Below are positions 1 through 9,411 of a DNA stretch of 64,000 nt, in pieces. The DNA lies in NCBI RefSeq assembly GCF_026241225.1, contig NZ_JAPFQP010000001.1:1302001-1366000 (forward strand). The letters run 5' to 3'. The notes under the pieces are model-generated. The model searched no databases. It was not told the DNA's origin and saw only the letters and a list, made by a program, of their open reading frames with translations. The position numbers and the translations under genes are program-made. Within the stretch, counting starts at the first letter, position 1. Each line of letters begins with the position of its first letter. Source of the stretch: Lentiprolixibacter aurantiacus (lineage in GTDB: Bacteria; Bacteroidota; Bacteroidia; Flavobacteriales; Flavobacteriaceae).

Positions 1-485
1 GTCAGGGCCGAGAAGAAAATTATAGTGGGCAGAATCTGGAAGGCAAATACGTAGCCTATGTTAGGGTTATCTACATTGAGCAGGCTTCCCAAAAGAAACT
101 CACTTCCGGCTAGCGTATAATCCAGGATTTTTACAAAGAAGGTTCCTATGGCCTGAAAGATACTTTGTACAAAGGGGACTTTCAATATGCCTACAGCCAG
201 GGCCAGTTGAATACCCAGGCCAATACCCACGGTCTTCCAATTTATGGCTCTTTTGTTGGCACTAAAAAGGAAAGCGATCAGAACCAGAACAATCATTCCC
301 AAAGCGCCACGTCCCAGTGAATCCGCCGAAAAGCCCTGATTTGGAACAATACCAGCTGTTTCCTGCTGATCAACTATTTCCGGTATTGCCAGGCTCAGAC
401 TTTCAGTAGCCACAGTTGTATCCTGGGCTAGGAGTGAAAAGGCACATAAAAAGGTGGATAAGGTAATCAGGGATCTTAATCTCAT
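1..485 (-). CDS. NupC/CNT-family nucleoside transporter (C-terminus cut by window edge)
   Basis: This is the N-terminal part of a concentrative nucleoside transporter, an inner-membrane permease that imports nucleosides with Na+ or H+. The reading frame opens with ATG at 485 and runs off the window start. Residues 1-21 look like a signal peptide (MRLRSLITLSTFLCAFSLLA then Q). A polar periplasmic stretch follows, then membrane segments, and a QILPTIIFFSAL stretch near the edge that is characteristic of the CNT family. The N-terminal signal-like extension before the first core helix is common in Bacteroidota members. It lies 18 bp after the bifunctional nuclease gene on the same strand, so the two are probably co-transcribed. 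Family assignment is firm; substrate is not known. Confidence 0.85.
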   Translation of the reverse strand, partial: MRLRSLITLSTFLCAFSLLAQDTTVATESLSLAIPEIVDQQETAGIVPNQGFSADSLGRGALGMIVLVLIAFLFSANKRAINWKTVGIGLGIQLALAVGILKVPFVQSIFQAIGTFFVKILDYTLAGSEFLLGSLLNVDNPNIGYVFAFQILPTIIFFSAL

Positions 486-503
486 GTGGTAGGAGCTAAT
501 TGA

Positions 504-1130
504 TCACTTGCGTTTTGAGATCTCATCCCGCAGTTTGGCAGCTTTTTCATAGTCTTCATTTGCCACCGCTTTTTCAAGTTCCTGGTGCAGTTCTTCGAGC
601 GTTAGTTCTTTGTATGCCGGTGTGCTCCCAGAATCGATCTCCACTGTTTCGCCCTCCTGCAGTATCTCATCTACCACAATACTGTCATCACCTTCTTTAT
701 CCTTATCCTTGGAGGAGAATTTAAGGAAGATACCGGCCTTGTCCAGTATGGTTTTGTAAGTAAATATGGGAGCATTGAAGCGAAGGGCGAGGGCAATTGC
801 ATCACTGGTGCGGGCATCCAGAATTTCTTCAATTTTATCCCGCTCACAGATGATGCTGCTGTAAAATACACCGTCGACCAGTTTATGGATGATCACCTGT
901 TTTATGACTATCTCAAAACGATCGGCAAAGTTTTTAAATAAATCGTGCGTCAGGGGACGTGGGGGTTTGATTTCTTTTTCAAGAGCTATCGCAATGGACT
1001 GGGCTTCAAATGCACCAATAACTATGGGCAGTTTCCGGTCTCCCTCAATTTCATTCAATATGAGCGCATAGGCCCCATTCTGGGTCTGACTGTATGAAAT
1101 CCCCTTAATTTGTAAACGAACTAAACTCAT
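504..1130 (-). CDS. Bifunctional nuclease family protein with UVR tail
   Basis: A 208-residue protein with an N-terminal BFN/DUF151 domain (about residues 5-140, beginning LVRLQIKGISYSQTQNGAYA and containing the IVIGAFEAQSIAIALE stretch). The C-terminal UVR motif (about 172-208, LEELHQELEKAVANEDYEKAA) is the coiled hairpin used by UvrB and UvrC to contact each other. BFN proteins have been reported as nucleases in plants and are widespread in bacteria with poorly defined roles. The BFN-UVR pairing is typical of Bacteroidota. The ATG start matches the family. It sits downstream of the etfBA terminator and upstream of the nucleoside transporter. The domain call is sure; the cellular role is open. 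Confidence 0.9.
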   Translation of the reverse strand: MSLVRLQIKGISYSQTQNGAYALILNEIEGDRKLPIVIGAFEAQSIAIALEKEIKPPRPLTHDLFKNFADRFEIVIKQVIIHKLVDGVFYSSIICERDKIEEILDARTSDAIALALRFNAPIFTYKTILDKAGIFLKFSSKDKDKEGDDSIVVDEILQEGETVEIDSGSTPAYKELTLEELHQELEKAVANEDYEKAAKLRDEISKRK

Positions 1131-1144
1131 CAGGTTGTTTAAAC

Positions 1145-1196
1145 AAAAAAAGGGCGTTTAAACAAAAGGTTTGACCTGTTATTTAAACAGCCCTTT
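1145..1196 (-). terminator. Rho-independent terminator after etfA
   Basis: Read on the minus strand, an AAAGGGC arm and a GCCCTTT arm (1190-1196 and 1149-1155) enclose further pairing (TTTAAA with TTTAAA, and AGGT with ACCT). A run of T follows. The hairpin lies 22 bp past the etfA stop and before the next gene, so it separates the etfBA unit from the nuclease gene. Confidence 0.75.
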
Positions 1197-1217
1197 AGAG
1201 GCACAAATTAACAAAAA

Positions 1218-2186
1218 TTAGGCGTTTTGGGCCTTAAATTCCTTTAATTTTTCTGTGAGTTTGGGCACAACTTCAAAGGCATCTCCTACAACCCCATAGT
1301 CGGCCGCTTTGAAAAAAGGTGCTTCCGGGTCTGTATTGATGACCACTTTTACCTTGGAGGCGCTAACTCCGGCCAAATGCTGAATAGCTCCGGATATTCC
1401 TATAGCTATGTACAGGTTGCTGGCCACGGGTTTACCGGTCTGCCCAACGTGCTCCCCGTGAGGCCGCCATCCGAGGTCGGACACCGGTTTGGAACATGCA
1501 GTCGCAGCGCCAAGCACATCGGCAAGTTCTTCAATCATTCCCCAGTTCTCAGGTCCTTTGAGGCCTCGTCCACCGGACACTACTACGTCAGCATCTGCAA
1601 TGGTTGCCTTGCCGACTACCTTGTCTATTTCAACAGATTTTGTTCCGAACTGATCATCCCCGAGATTCGGACTGAACGTTTCCACAGAACAGTCGACCTT
1701 GCTCTCATGAGTTCCAAAGGCATTGCTGGAAACCCCGATAATGTTTCTTTCGCTTTTCAATTCAGTGAACATGAAGCCCTTGTTGCTGAATGCTGTGCGT
1801 TTCACAACAAGAGGTGATACGCTTTCCGGACCTGCCACCACATTGGTAGCATAACCTGCCTCCAGGTCTCCTGCGAGTATTCCCGCCATATATTTGGCAT
1901 CCGTACTGGAACTCACCACGATAACCGATGCAGATTCCTGACGGGCAGCTTCAGCAAGAACTGAGGCATATGCCCTGGCATTGAAGGTATCCAGAGCATC
2001 CTCTTTAACCAGTAGCACCCTGGAAACCCCATAGTTGCCAAGAGTTTCAGCGTCTTCAGCATGGAAAGCCACCGCGGTTACCTCGGTTCCGGTTGTATCA
2101 GCTATTGCTTTGGCATAGGAAGCTACTTCGAATGCATTTTTCTTAAATTTTCCTTTTTCCGATTCGGTATAAACTAAAACTGACAT
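1218..2186 (-). CDS. etfA: Electron transfer flavoprotein subunit alpha
   Basis: A 322-residue EtfA. With EtfB it forms a cytoplasmic FAD heterodimer that takes electrons from acyl-CoA dehydrogenases and passes them to ETF:quinone oxidoreductase. The N-terminal alpha/beta domain (1-190) is followed by the conserved FAD-binding C-terminal domain, with VVSGGRGLKGPENW near residue 205, the SDLGWRPHGEHVGQTGK stretch near 240, and YIAIGISGAIQHLAGV near 268. Length is normal for the family. It is downstream of etfB with a 36-bp gap on the same strand, the usual etfBA order in this phylum. Confidence 0.96.
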   Translation of the reverse strand: MSVLVYTESEKGKFKKNAFEVASYAKAIADTTGTEVTAVAFHAEDAETLGNYGVSRVLLVKEDALDTFNARAYASVLAEAARQESASVIVVSSSTDAKYMAGILAGDLEAGYATNVVAGPESVSPLVVKRTAFSNKGFMFTELKSERNIIGVSSNAFGTHESKVDCSVETFSPNLGDDQFGTKSVEIDKVVGKATIADADVVVSGGRGLKGPENWGMIEELADVLGAATACSKPVSDLGWRPHGEHVGQTGKPVASNLYIAIGISGAIQHLAGVSASKVKVVINTDPEAPFFKAADYGVVGDAFEVVPKLTEKLKEFKAQNA

Positions 2187-2222
2187 GAATTTCTTTTTAG
2201 GATTAATGATTTGGGATACAGC

Positions 2223-2969
2223 CTATATAACCTTGGCTTCGTTGTGAAGTAAGTCGATCAGGTCATCCAGGTTTTCGGCATCTATCATTTTTACCTCACC
2301 TTTTGGAGCGGGACGCTCAAACTTAATTTCGTGACTTCCCTGTTTGGCATCTGCGGCAGGGATCACATTTAATTTCTTTTGCCGGGCCATCATGATGCCA
2401 CGCATATTGGGGATACGCAGGTCGCTTTCCTCAACCAGCCCTTTTTGTCCGCCTATGATCAGCGGAAGGCTTGTTTCAATCTTTTCTTTTCCACCGTCAA
2501 TTTCGCGGAGGGCTGTAGCCTTATTCCCTTCCACTTCAAGGGAAATACAGGTGTTTACGAAATTCATTTTCAACATCGCGGCCATCATTCCGGGAACCAT
2601 GCCGCCATTATAATCGATGGATTCCCTGCCGGCAATGACCAAGTCATAACCACCATTTTTAACTATTTCCGCAAGCTGACTGGCAACAAACAGTCCGTCT
2701 GTAGGGGTGGCATCCACGCGAATACCCTCATCTGCCCCTATGGCCAATGCTTTGCGCATAGTTGGTTCCACACTCTGGTCTCCCACAGTGGCTACATGTA
2801 CCACAGCACCTTGTTTTTCTTTGAACCACATGGCCCGAGTAAGCCCAAATTCATCATTGGGGTTAATCACAAATTGCACTCCGGTAGTATCGAATTGTGT
2901 ATTATCTGCCGTGAAATTGATTTTAGAGGTTGTATCGGGAACACTGCTGATACAGACTAATATTTTCAT
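2223..2969 (-). CDS. etfB: Electron transfer flavoprotein subunit beta
   Basis: A 248-residue EtfB, partner of the adjacent EtfA. It opens with MKILVCISSVPDTTSKINF and carries the FVINPNDEFGLTRAM stretch and the GGMVPGMMAAML region (about residue 122). A DLRIPNMRGIMMARQKK motif near residue 182 is the conserved EtfB C-terminal signature. EtfB binds AMP and supplies the recognition loop for dehydrogenase partners. First gene of the etfBA unit. A minus-strand TATCTTTG box lies 38 bp upstream of the start. Confidence 0.96.
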   Translation of the reverse strand: MKILVCISSVPDTTSKINFTADNTQFDTTGVQFVINPNDEFGLTRAMWFKEKQGAVVHVATVGDQSVEPTMRKALAIGADEGIRVDATPTDGLFVASQLAEIVKNGGYDLVIAGRESIDYNGGMVPGMMAAMLKMNFVNTCISLEVEGNKATALREIDGGKEKIETSLPLIIGGQKGLVEESDLRIPNMRGIMMARQKKLNVIPAADAKQGSHEIKFERPAPKGEVKMIDAENLDDLIDLLHNEAKVI

Positions 2970-3006
2970 AGAGATTTGTATTTGTATGGTCTATTAAAAT
3001 AGTCCT

Positions 3007-3014
3007 CAAAGATA
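3007..3014 (-). promoter_or_regulatory. Candidate -7 box for etfBA
   Basis: On the minus strand these bases read TATCTTTG, an exact match to the Bacteroidota -7 consensus TAnnTTTG, 38 bp before the etfB ATG. No good TTTG -33 box is visible at the right spacing, so the call is tentative. Confidence 0.4.
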
Positions 3015-3035
3015 GCTAATATATTTGAAAAATAC

Positions 3036-3047
3036 TATGCATGCATA
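3036..3047. repeat. 12-bp perfect palindrome between etfB and pdhB
   Basis: The bases TATGCATGCATA form a perfect palindrome in the divergent intergenic region. It sits upstream of both genes and could be an operator, but nothing else supports that. Confidence 0.3.
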
Positions 3048-3103
3048 ATAAATTTTGTTTCTTTTTTTGATTTTACCTGCTGTTTTATCAGCTGATATTT
3101 TCC

Positions 3104-3111
3104 TATTTTTG
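3104..3111 (+). promoter_or_regulatory. Candidate -7 box for pdhB
   Basis: TATTTTTG matches TAnnTTTG exactly and lies 45 bp before the pdhB ATG. The region about 20 bp upstream is T-rich but has no clear TTTG. Confidence 0.4.
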
Positions 3112-3155
3112 TCAGCCGCAAGTACGAAGCCTTAGGGCCATAAAAGAAAAAATAA

Positions 3156-4133
3156 ATGAGAACAATCCAATTCAGAGAAGCCATAGCAGAAGCAATGTCC
3201 GAGGAAATGCGCCGGGACGAATCCATCTACCTGATGGGAGAAGAAGTTGCAGAGTACAATGGAGCATACAAGGCTTCCAAGGGAATGCTGGATGAATTCG
3301 GTCCGGACCGGGTGCTGGATACACCAATTTCCGAACTGGGTTTTGCTGGTGTGGGTGTGGGTTCGGCTATGAACGGCAACCGCCCCATCATCGAATTCAT
3401 GACCTTCAACTTTTCCCTGGTTGGGATTGACCAGATCATAAACAACGCCGCAAAGATGCGGCAGATGTCCGGCGGACAGTTCAATATTCCTATTGTATTC
3501 CGCGGACCTACTGCCTCAGCCGGACAGCTGGCAGCTACGCACTCACAGGCCTTTGAGAGCTGGTATGCCAATTGCCCCGGACTCAAGGTAGTAGTTCCCT
3601 CCAATCCATATGACGCCAAAGGGCTTTTAAAAGCGTCCATCAGGGATGACGATCCCGTGATCTTCATGGAGTCCGAGCAGATGTATGGTGATAAGGGAGA
3701 AGTGCCCGAAGGAGAATATACCATTCCACTCGGTGTTGCCGAAATAAAAAGAGAAGGATCTGATGTTACCATAGTATCCTTTGGCAAGATCATCAAAGAG
3801 GCCTACAAGGCAGCCGAGGAACTCGAAAAAGAAGGTGTCAGTTGTGAAATCATTGATTTGCGGACCGTGAGGCCCATGGACCACGAAGCCATCCTTAAAT
3901 CGGTAAAGAAAACGAACAGGCTGGTTATCCTGGAAGAAGCCTGGCCTTTTGGCAATGTTTCCACCGAAATTACCTATCAGATACAGTCTCAGGCCTTTGA
4001 TTATTTGGATGCCCCTGTCGTCAGGCTGAATACGGCCGATACACCAGCGCCCTATTCACCGGTTTTACTGGCAGAATGGCTCCCCAATGCCCAGGATGTC
4101 ATCAAGGCTGTTAAGAAAGTGTTATACAAATAA
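3156..4133 (+). CDS. pdhB: Pyruvate dehydrogenase complex E1 component, beta subunit
   Basis: A 325-residue transketolase-like E1 beta subunit. Together with E1 alpha it decarboxylates pyruvate with thiamine diphosphate and feeds acetyl groups to the E2 lipoyl domains. The N-terminal pyrimidine-binding domain (1-180) contains GEEVAEYNGAYKASKGM and the TPISELGFAGVGVGSAM stretch. The GPTASAGQLAATHSQAFESW segment is typical of PDH rather than branched-chain E1. The C-terminal transketolase domain (200-325) includes IDLRTVRPMD. The alpha subunit is not adjacent, as is usual in Flavobacteriaceae, where pdhA pairs with the E2 gene elsewhere. Confidence 0.93.
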   Translation: MRTIQFREAIAEAMSEEMRRDESIYLMGEEVAEYNGAYKASKGMLDEFGPDRVLDTPISELGFAGVGVGSAMNGNRPIIEFMTFNFSLVGIDQIINNAAKMRQMSGGQFNIPIVFRGPTASAGQLAATHSQAFESWYANCPGLKVVVPSNPYDAKGLLKASIRDDDPVIFMESEQMYGDKGEVPEGEYTIPLGVAEIKREGSDVTIVSFGKIIKEAYKAAEELEKEGVSCEIIDLRTVRPMDHEAILKSVKKTNRLVILEEAWPFGNVSTEITYQIQSQAFDYLDAPVVRLNTADTPAPYSPVLLAEWLPNAQDVIKAVKKVLYK

Positions 4134-4284
4134 GCCTTTCCAAAATTCACAGGTACATTTGATGGTATAAGTTGCAGCAACTGTATACGACCCTGACGGT
4201 TTGTACGTTTGAAGGGAGACGGTTGAGTTGTAAGCTTTGCCACAACAGTGCCACTAAGATGGCAGATATGAATCCTGTATTCCC

Positions 4285-6777
4285 ATGAAGCGATCCCTGT
4301 TGTTTATTTTTTTCATTATTGGTATGGTAGTATACGCCCAAACCAAAGTGAGTGGAATCGTACTGGATGAGGAAGGCGAACCTGTGGCCTATGCCAATGT
4401 GTTGTTTAAGAATACAACTGAGGGAACCATTACCGATGAAGATGGTCGCTTTTACCTTGAATCTGAAGAAAACTATACCGTATTGTCGGTTTCCTTTATA
4501 GGATATACAACGGAGGAAGTTGAGCTCAGGCAGCGTGTGACCTATAACCTCGAGGTTATCCTCAAAGAAGGGGAGCAGCTGGATGAAGTGGTGGTCTATG
4601 TTGGGAAGCAGTCCAAAAAGAACAATCCGGCCATTGATATCCTGAAAAAGATCTGGGCCAACAAGCGCATCAATGGATTAAAAAAGTTCCGGCAATACCA
4701 GTACGATAAATACGAGAAGATCGAGTTTGACCTGAATACCATTGACAGTGCATTAATGAAGAGCAAGATGTTCAGGGGTCTTGAGTTTATCTTTGCCGAT
4801 CTTGACACATCACGTATCACCGGCAAGACCTACCTGCCGCTGTTCCTGAATGAGACATTTTCCCAGGTGTACGGGGATAATGAGATGAACCTGGAGAAAG
4901 AAGAAGTAAGGGGTAGCAAAAACTCGGGATTTAGCAATAACCAGGCCATTATAGGCTTTGTGGATGACCTGTATTCGGATTACAACATCTACGATAACTA
5001 CATCAAACTGGTAGACAAAAGCTTTACCAGTCCGCTTTCGCAAACCGGGATCAACACCTACAATTATGTTCTTGCAGACAGTGCCTATATAGACAACAAA
5101 TGGTGCTACCATATTATTTATTATCCAAGGCGAAAGAACGAACTGACCTTCAAGGGCGATTTCTGGGTAAACGACACTACTTACGCTGTAAAGAAAATCG
5201 ATCTGGAAGTCACCAAAAGCGCCAATATCAACTGGGTTAAGGAGATCTATATACAACAGGAATTTGAGGTGGTGAATGACTCTGTTTTCCTGCTGAAAAG
5301 GGATTACCTGATGAGCGATTTCAGTTTCAGCAAAAAGGAAAAATCCAAAGGGGTATACGGTAAGCGTACTACTGTTTACGATCATTACAAGTTTGAGAAC
5401 CCGAGGCCTGAGGAGTTTTACAAGAGTGTTTCCGATCCCTATGATCCTTCTATTTTTCAGCGCGACAGTATTTTCTGGAAAAACAACCGGCTGGAATCCC
5501 TGAACAAGGACGAGCAGGGGATATACACCCTGCTGGATACCCTGAAAACAGTCCCCAAATTCAAGACCTATTACAACCTCGTTAGTGTACTGGGATCTGG
5601 TTATATTGAAATCGACAAGTGGAACCTGGACATCGGGGATATATACAGCACATTTGGATTTAATGATGCCGAAGGGATTCGATTGAGAGGCGGGGCCCGC
5701 ACCTATTTTGGGCAGAACGATCCCTGGCGCCTTGAAGGCTACATGGCCTATGGCTTTGACGACCACAAGTTCAAGCACGGGTTTTCGGCCAAATGGCTGC
5801 TTGATCGGAAAAGCAGGCTGATCATATCCGGGGGCAACCGACGGGATATTGAACAACTGGGAATAAATCTGACCGCGACAAATGATGTTTTGGGGAGAAG
5901 TGTGGCATCTTCAGCTGTGTTCACTGTGGGGAATAACAACAGGTTAACCAATATTAATTTAAGTACACTGGCCCTGGAGGTTGAGCCCTTTACCAATCTA
6001 AGGTTTCGTTTTGGAGGGTCATTCAGGACTCTGAGCTCTGCACTCCCTGAAGCGTTCAGCCTGGACTATGTGGACCCCGGGGCGCCAACGGGCATATCTT
6101 CTGAAATCAGGCAATTCGACCTGATTACTACTCTCATATACACCCCTGGAAAACGTACTATTGGTTATGGGGTGGAACGCAGGGATGTCAATGATAACTA
6201 CAGTACCTTATTATTGAACTACACCAAGGGTACGCAGGGGTTCCTGAAGAGCGATTTCAATTACGAAAAAATACAGTTTTCCTATTCCCAGCCCTGGCAA
6301 ATTGGAGGGTTTGGAAGGTTGTTCAGCAGTGTTGAAATAGGGAAAACCTTTGGTGCCGTGCCCCTGGGGTTGTTGAATGTGGTACCGGGTAACCAAACCC
6401 TCTTTTCCATTTTCAATACCTTCCCGAATCTGGATTTTTACGAATTTGTTACTGATACCTATGTCTCTGCTCACTTTGAACATAATTTTAATGGTCGCCT
6501 CTTTTCAAGGATTCCGTTGTTGCGCAAACTTAACCTGCGTGAAATAGTTGGGTTAAGAGGGGTGTGGGGAGAACTTTCCGATGAGAACATCGCCCTGAGT
6601 TCACCTACCAATATTCCCCTGGTGGCTCCTGACGACAAGATTTACTGGGAGTATTCCCTGGGGGTAGGAAATATTTTCAAGATCTTCAGGATAGATTTTA
6701 ATTTCCGGGGCAATTACCTGGATAATCCTGACGCCCGTCCCTTTAGTGTTACCGGTACTTTCGGATTCAATTTCTGA
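4285..6777 (+). CDS. DUF5686 / carboxypeptidase-like regulatory domain outer-membrane protein
   Basis: An 830-residue predicted outer-membrane protein. Residues 1-18 are a signal peptide (MKRSLLFIFFIIGMVVYA). Residues about 20-105 form a carboxypeptidase-like regulatory beta-sandwich (VSGIVLDEEGEPVAYANVLF, then GTITDEDGRFYL). The remainder is the DUF5686 region, whose second half has alternating beta-strand segments and ends in VTGTFGFNF with a terminal Phe, as expected for an outer-membrane barrel. The family is abundant in Bacteroidota, and no biochemical role is established. It stands alone on the plus strand after pdhB, with a 151-bp gap. The start is fixed by the signal peptide. Confidence 0.88.
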   Translation: MKRSLLFIFFIIGMVVYAQTKVSGIVLDEEGEPVAYANVLFKNTTEGTITDEDGRFYLESEENYTVLSVSFIGYTTEEVELRQRVTYNLEVILKEGEQLDEVVVYVGKQSKKNNPAIDILKKIWANKRINGLKKFRQYQYDKYEKIEFDLNTIDSALMKSKMFRGLEFIFADLDTSRITGKTYLPLFLNETFSQVYGDNEMNLEKEEVRGSKNSGFSNNQAIIGFVDDLYSDYNIYDNYIKLVDKSFTSPLSQTGINTYNYVLADSAYIDNKWCYHIIYYPRRKNELTFKGDFWVNDTTYAVKKIDLEVTKSANINWVKEIYIQQEFEVVNDSVFLLKRDYLMSDFSFSKKEKSKGVYGKRTTVYDHYKFENPRPEEFYKSVSDPYDPSIFQRDSIFWKNNRLESLNKDEQGIYTLLDTLKTVPKFKTYYNLVSVLGSGYIEIDKWNLDIGDIYSTFGFNDAEGIRLRGGARTYFGQNDPWRLEGYMAYGFDDHKFKHGFSAKWLLDRKSRLIISGGNRRDIEQLGINLTATNDVLGRSVASSAVFTVGNNNRLTNINLSTLALEVEPFTNLRFRFGGSFRTLSSALPEAFSLDYVDPGAPTGISSEIRQFDLITTLIYTPGKRTIGYGVERRDVNDNYSTLLLNYTKGTQGFLKSDFNYEKIQFSYSQPWQIGGFGRLFSSVEIGKTFGAVPLGLLNVVPGNQTLFSIFNTFPNLDFYEFVTDTYVSAHFEHNFNGRLFSRIPLLRKLNLREIVGLRGVWGELSDENIALSSPTNIPLVAPDDKIYWEYSLGVGNIFKIFRIDFNFRGNYLDNPDARPFSVTGTFGFNF

Positions 6778-6870
6778 TTTTATACCGGGATGATTATCAG
6801 GCCTTATGGGCCGACTGTAAACCTACTGTTAGGCTTTCATTTATTCCTTTTTTATTCTAATCCATTTCAC

Positions 6871-6878
6871 TACTTTTG
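6871..6878 (+). promoter_or_regulatory. Candidate -7 box for hppA
   Basis: TACTTTTG matches TAnnTTTG exactly, 31 bp before the hppA ATG. A T-run sits at the -33 distance without the final G. Confidence 0.45.
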
Positions 6879-6909
6879 CAGCCGTTTTAAACAATAAATA
6901 ACTAAACAA

Positions 6910-9333
6910 ATGGAATTATTCGTAGACTATCTTTGGGCCTTTGGTATTTTGGCACTCCTCTTCGTATGGATTAAAAATATCTGGGTATCCAAGCAGGCCG
7001 TTGGAGATGATAAAATGGCCAGAATAGCCAAGAACATCGCCGATGGTGCTATGTCCTTTCTGAAGGCAGAATACAGAATCCTGTCTGTATTTGTACTTGC
7101 CGTAGCAATCCTCTTGTACTTTAAGGGTAACAGCGAGGAAGGTTCTAACGGTATGGTTGCTGTTTCTTTCGTAGTTGGGGCTATCTGTTCTGCACTTGCC
7201 GGGTTTATCGGGATGCGCGTTGCTACCAAGGCAAATGTGCGGACTACCAATGCTGCACGGGAGTCTCTGGGCAAAGCACTGGAAGTGGCTTTCGCAGGAG
7301 GTTCTGTAATGGGCCTTGGGGTAGTAGGCCTCGGAGTTTTAGGTCTTAGCGGTCTTTTCATGGTATATAGCGGACAGGGATGGGATATTGTTGAGGTGCT
7401 GAATGTGCTTTCCGGTTTCTCACTTGGAGCTTCTTCCATTGCCCTTTTCGCACGTGTTGGTGGAGGTATTTACACCAAAGCCGCTGACGTGGGTGCTGAC
7501 CTGGTAGGTAAGGTTGAAGCAGGGATCCCAGAAGACCACCCCCTTAACCCTGCAACCATTGCAGATAATGTGGGTGATAATGTTGGTGACGTTGCCGGTA
7601 TGGGCGCTGACCTTTTTGAGTCTTATGTAGGTTCCATTATCGGAACCATGGTTCTTGGAGCATCCTTCGTTGCGCTACCGGAATTCTCAGCTTCCTTCGA
7701 TGGTCTTGGAGCCGTTTACCTGCCGCTGGCTTTGGCAGCGGCTGGAATTATTATGTCCATCATTGGTACCTTCTTTGTAAAAGTTAAAGAAGGAGGTTCA
7801 CCACATAAAGCTTTAAATATCGGAGAATTTGGATCTGCTTTTCTGATGCTGATCGTTTCTTATTTCCTCATTACTACCATGCTTCCAGAAAACTGGGTAG
7901 AAGGTGGAAAGACCTTTACTTCTCACGGAGTATTCTTTGCCACTATTGCCGGTCTTGTTGCCGGACTTTTGGTAGGGAAAGTTACAGAATACTACACAGG
8001 AACCGGGACTAAACCGGTAAGCGGTATTGTAAGGCAATCTGAAACAGGTTCGGCAACCAATATTATTGCCGGATTAGGAGTAGGTATGATGTCTACTGCT
8101 ATTCCAATTATACTGATTGCTGCGGCCATCCTGATCTCGCACTACTATGCAGGCCTTTACGGTATTGCTATTGCTGCAGTGGGGATGCTGGCCAATACTG
8201 GTATACAATTGGCAGTTGATGCGTACGGGCCTATTTCCGACAACGCAGGAGGAATCGCTGAGATGTCCGAACTTCCAAGTGAAGTACGAGAAAGAACTGA
8301 TAAACTGGATGCAGTAGGAAATACTACAGCAGCCATTGGTAAAGGATTTGCCATTGCCTCTGCGGCCCTAACCGCACTGGCACTTTTTGCGGCATTTATG
8401 AAAACGGCCAACGTAACGGCTATTGACGTATCACGTCCCGATATCATGGCAGGATTGCTAATAGGGGGAATGCTTCCATTTGTATTCTCTGCCCTTTCTA
8501 TGGGAGCTGTTGGTCGCGCTGCCATGGCTATGATTGAGGAAGTAAGGAGACAATTCCGCGATATTCCTCAATTGAAAGCGGCCCTTGAAGTAATGAAGAA
8601 GTACGATTCTGACATGTCTAAGGCTTCAGATGCAGACCGCAAGATCTTCGAAGCAGCTGATGGTGTTGCAGAATACGATAAGTGTGTTGAGATTTCAACC
8701 AGAGCTTCTATCAGGGAGATGGTACTTCCCGGTATACTCGCTATTGCCGTACCTGTTGCTGTCGGATTCATCGGAGGAGCTGAAATGCTGGGTGGTCTGT
8801 TAGCAGGTGTTACCACAGCAGGTGTACTGATGGCGATATTCCAATCCAATGCCGGAGGTGCCTGGGATAACGCTAAAAAAATGATCGAAGCCGAAGGAAG
8901 AAAAGGATCTGATGCGCATAAGGCAGCTGTAGTTGGAGATACCGTAGGAGATCCATTCAAGGATACTTCCGGACCTTCCCTGAACATCCTTTTGAAGCTG
9001 ATGTCTGTTGTTGCCCTGGTAATTGCTCCTAGTATTGCTATTTCTGCAGATACCCTGATGGCTTATAACGAGACCAATACTGCTACTGAAATGGTTAGAC
9101 AGGAAATGAAGAAGGAAGTTATGGTAGAAATGAAGGACCTTGGAGAAGGACAATTCAAAGCAGTTGTTACAACCACAACTGAAAATAATGGCAAGGTTGT
9201 TACAGATGAACAGATCTTCGAAGGAACCAGGGAGGAAGTAAAAGCAAAAATCGCAGCTTTTAACGAGATGGATGAAATGGTGAAGGTAAAGATTGAAAAA
9301 GTCGTTGAAGAGGTTGAAGAAGAAAAACAGTAG
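6910..9333 (+). CDS. hppA: Membrane-bound K+-dependent pyrophosphatase (Na+/H+ pumping)
   Basis: An 807-residue polytopic membrane pyrophosphatase that couples PPi hydrolysis to cation export. The Mg-PPi site is intact: [20 protein letters not shown] near residue 184 and [20 protein letters not shown] near 219, with the second acidic cluster ([15 protein letters not shown]) near 677. [20 protein letters not shown] near 471 has Ala at the position that is Lys in K+-independent enzymes, so this is a K+-dependent form. In Bacteroidota such forms often pump Na+, but ion choice is not readable with certainty. An extension of roughly 90 residues after the last helix (about 715-807), rich in Lys and Glu, is unusual compared with forms of about 730 residues. 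A hairpin terminator follows. Confidence 0.95.
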   Translation: MELFVDYLWAFGILALLFVWIKNIWVSKQAVGDDKMARIAKNIADGAMSFLKAEYRILSVFVLAVAILLYFKGNSEEGSNGMVAVSFVVGAICSALAGFIGMRVATKANVRTTNAARESLGKALEVAFAGGSVMGLGVVGLGVLGLSGLFMVYSGQGWDIVEVLNVLSGFSLGASSIALFARVGGGIYTKAADVGADLVGKVEAGIPEDHPLNPATIADNVGDNVGDVAGMGADLFESYVGSIIGTMVLGASFVALPEFSASFDGLGAVYLPLALAAAGIIMSIIGTFFVKVKEGGSPHKALNIGEFGSAFLMLIVSYFLITTMLPENWVEGGKTFTSHGVFFATIAGLVAGLLVGKVTEYYTGTGTKPVSGIVRQSETGSATNIIAGLGVGMMSTAIPIILIAAAILISHYYAGLYGIAIAAVGMLANTGIQLAVDAYGPISDNAGGIAEMSELPSEVRERTDKLDAVGNTTAAIGKGFAIASAALTALALFAAFMKTANVTAIDVSRPDIMAGLLIGGMLPFVFSALSMGAVGRAAMAMIEEVRRQFRDIPQLKAALEVMKKYDSDMSKASDADRKIFEAADGVAEYDKCVEISTRASIREMVLPGILAIAVPVAVGFIGGAEMLGGLLAGVTTAGVLMAIFQSNAGGAWDNAKKMIEAEGRKGSDAHKAAVVGDTVGDPFKDTSGPSLNILLKLMSVVALVIAPSIAISADTLMAYNETNTATEMVRQEMKKEVMVEMKDLGEGQFKAVVTTTTENNGKVVTDEQIFEGTREEVKAKIAAFNEMDEMVKVKIEKVVEEVEEEKQ

Positions 9334-9355
9334 TCACATAGTATTATCAATTAAG

Positions 9356-9387
9356 AAAGCCCTGAGAAATATCAGGGCTTTTTTTTT
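9356..9387 (+). terminator. Rho-independent terminator after hppA
   Basis: AAAGCCCTGA pairs with TCAGGGCTTT around a short loop, and a T-run follows, 22 bp past the hppA stop. It also lies 25 bp past the end of the convergent kinase gene. Confidence 0.9.
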
Positions 9388-9411
9388 ATAATGTGGTTTA
9401 TGTAATTATCT

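Noticed and set aside
1131-1217. Repeated TTTAAACA copies near 1140-1190 as a repeat array or attachment site
   Set aside because: The copies form the arms of the hairpin terminator after etfA; there is no integrase or other mobile-element sign.
4810-5856. Minus-strand open frame of 348 codons
   Set aside because: It is entirely antisense to the DUF5686 gene, which has a signal peptide and family match. The antisense product has no domain.
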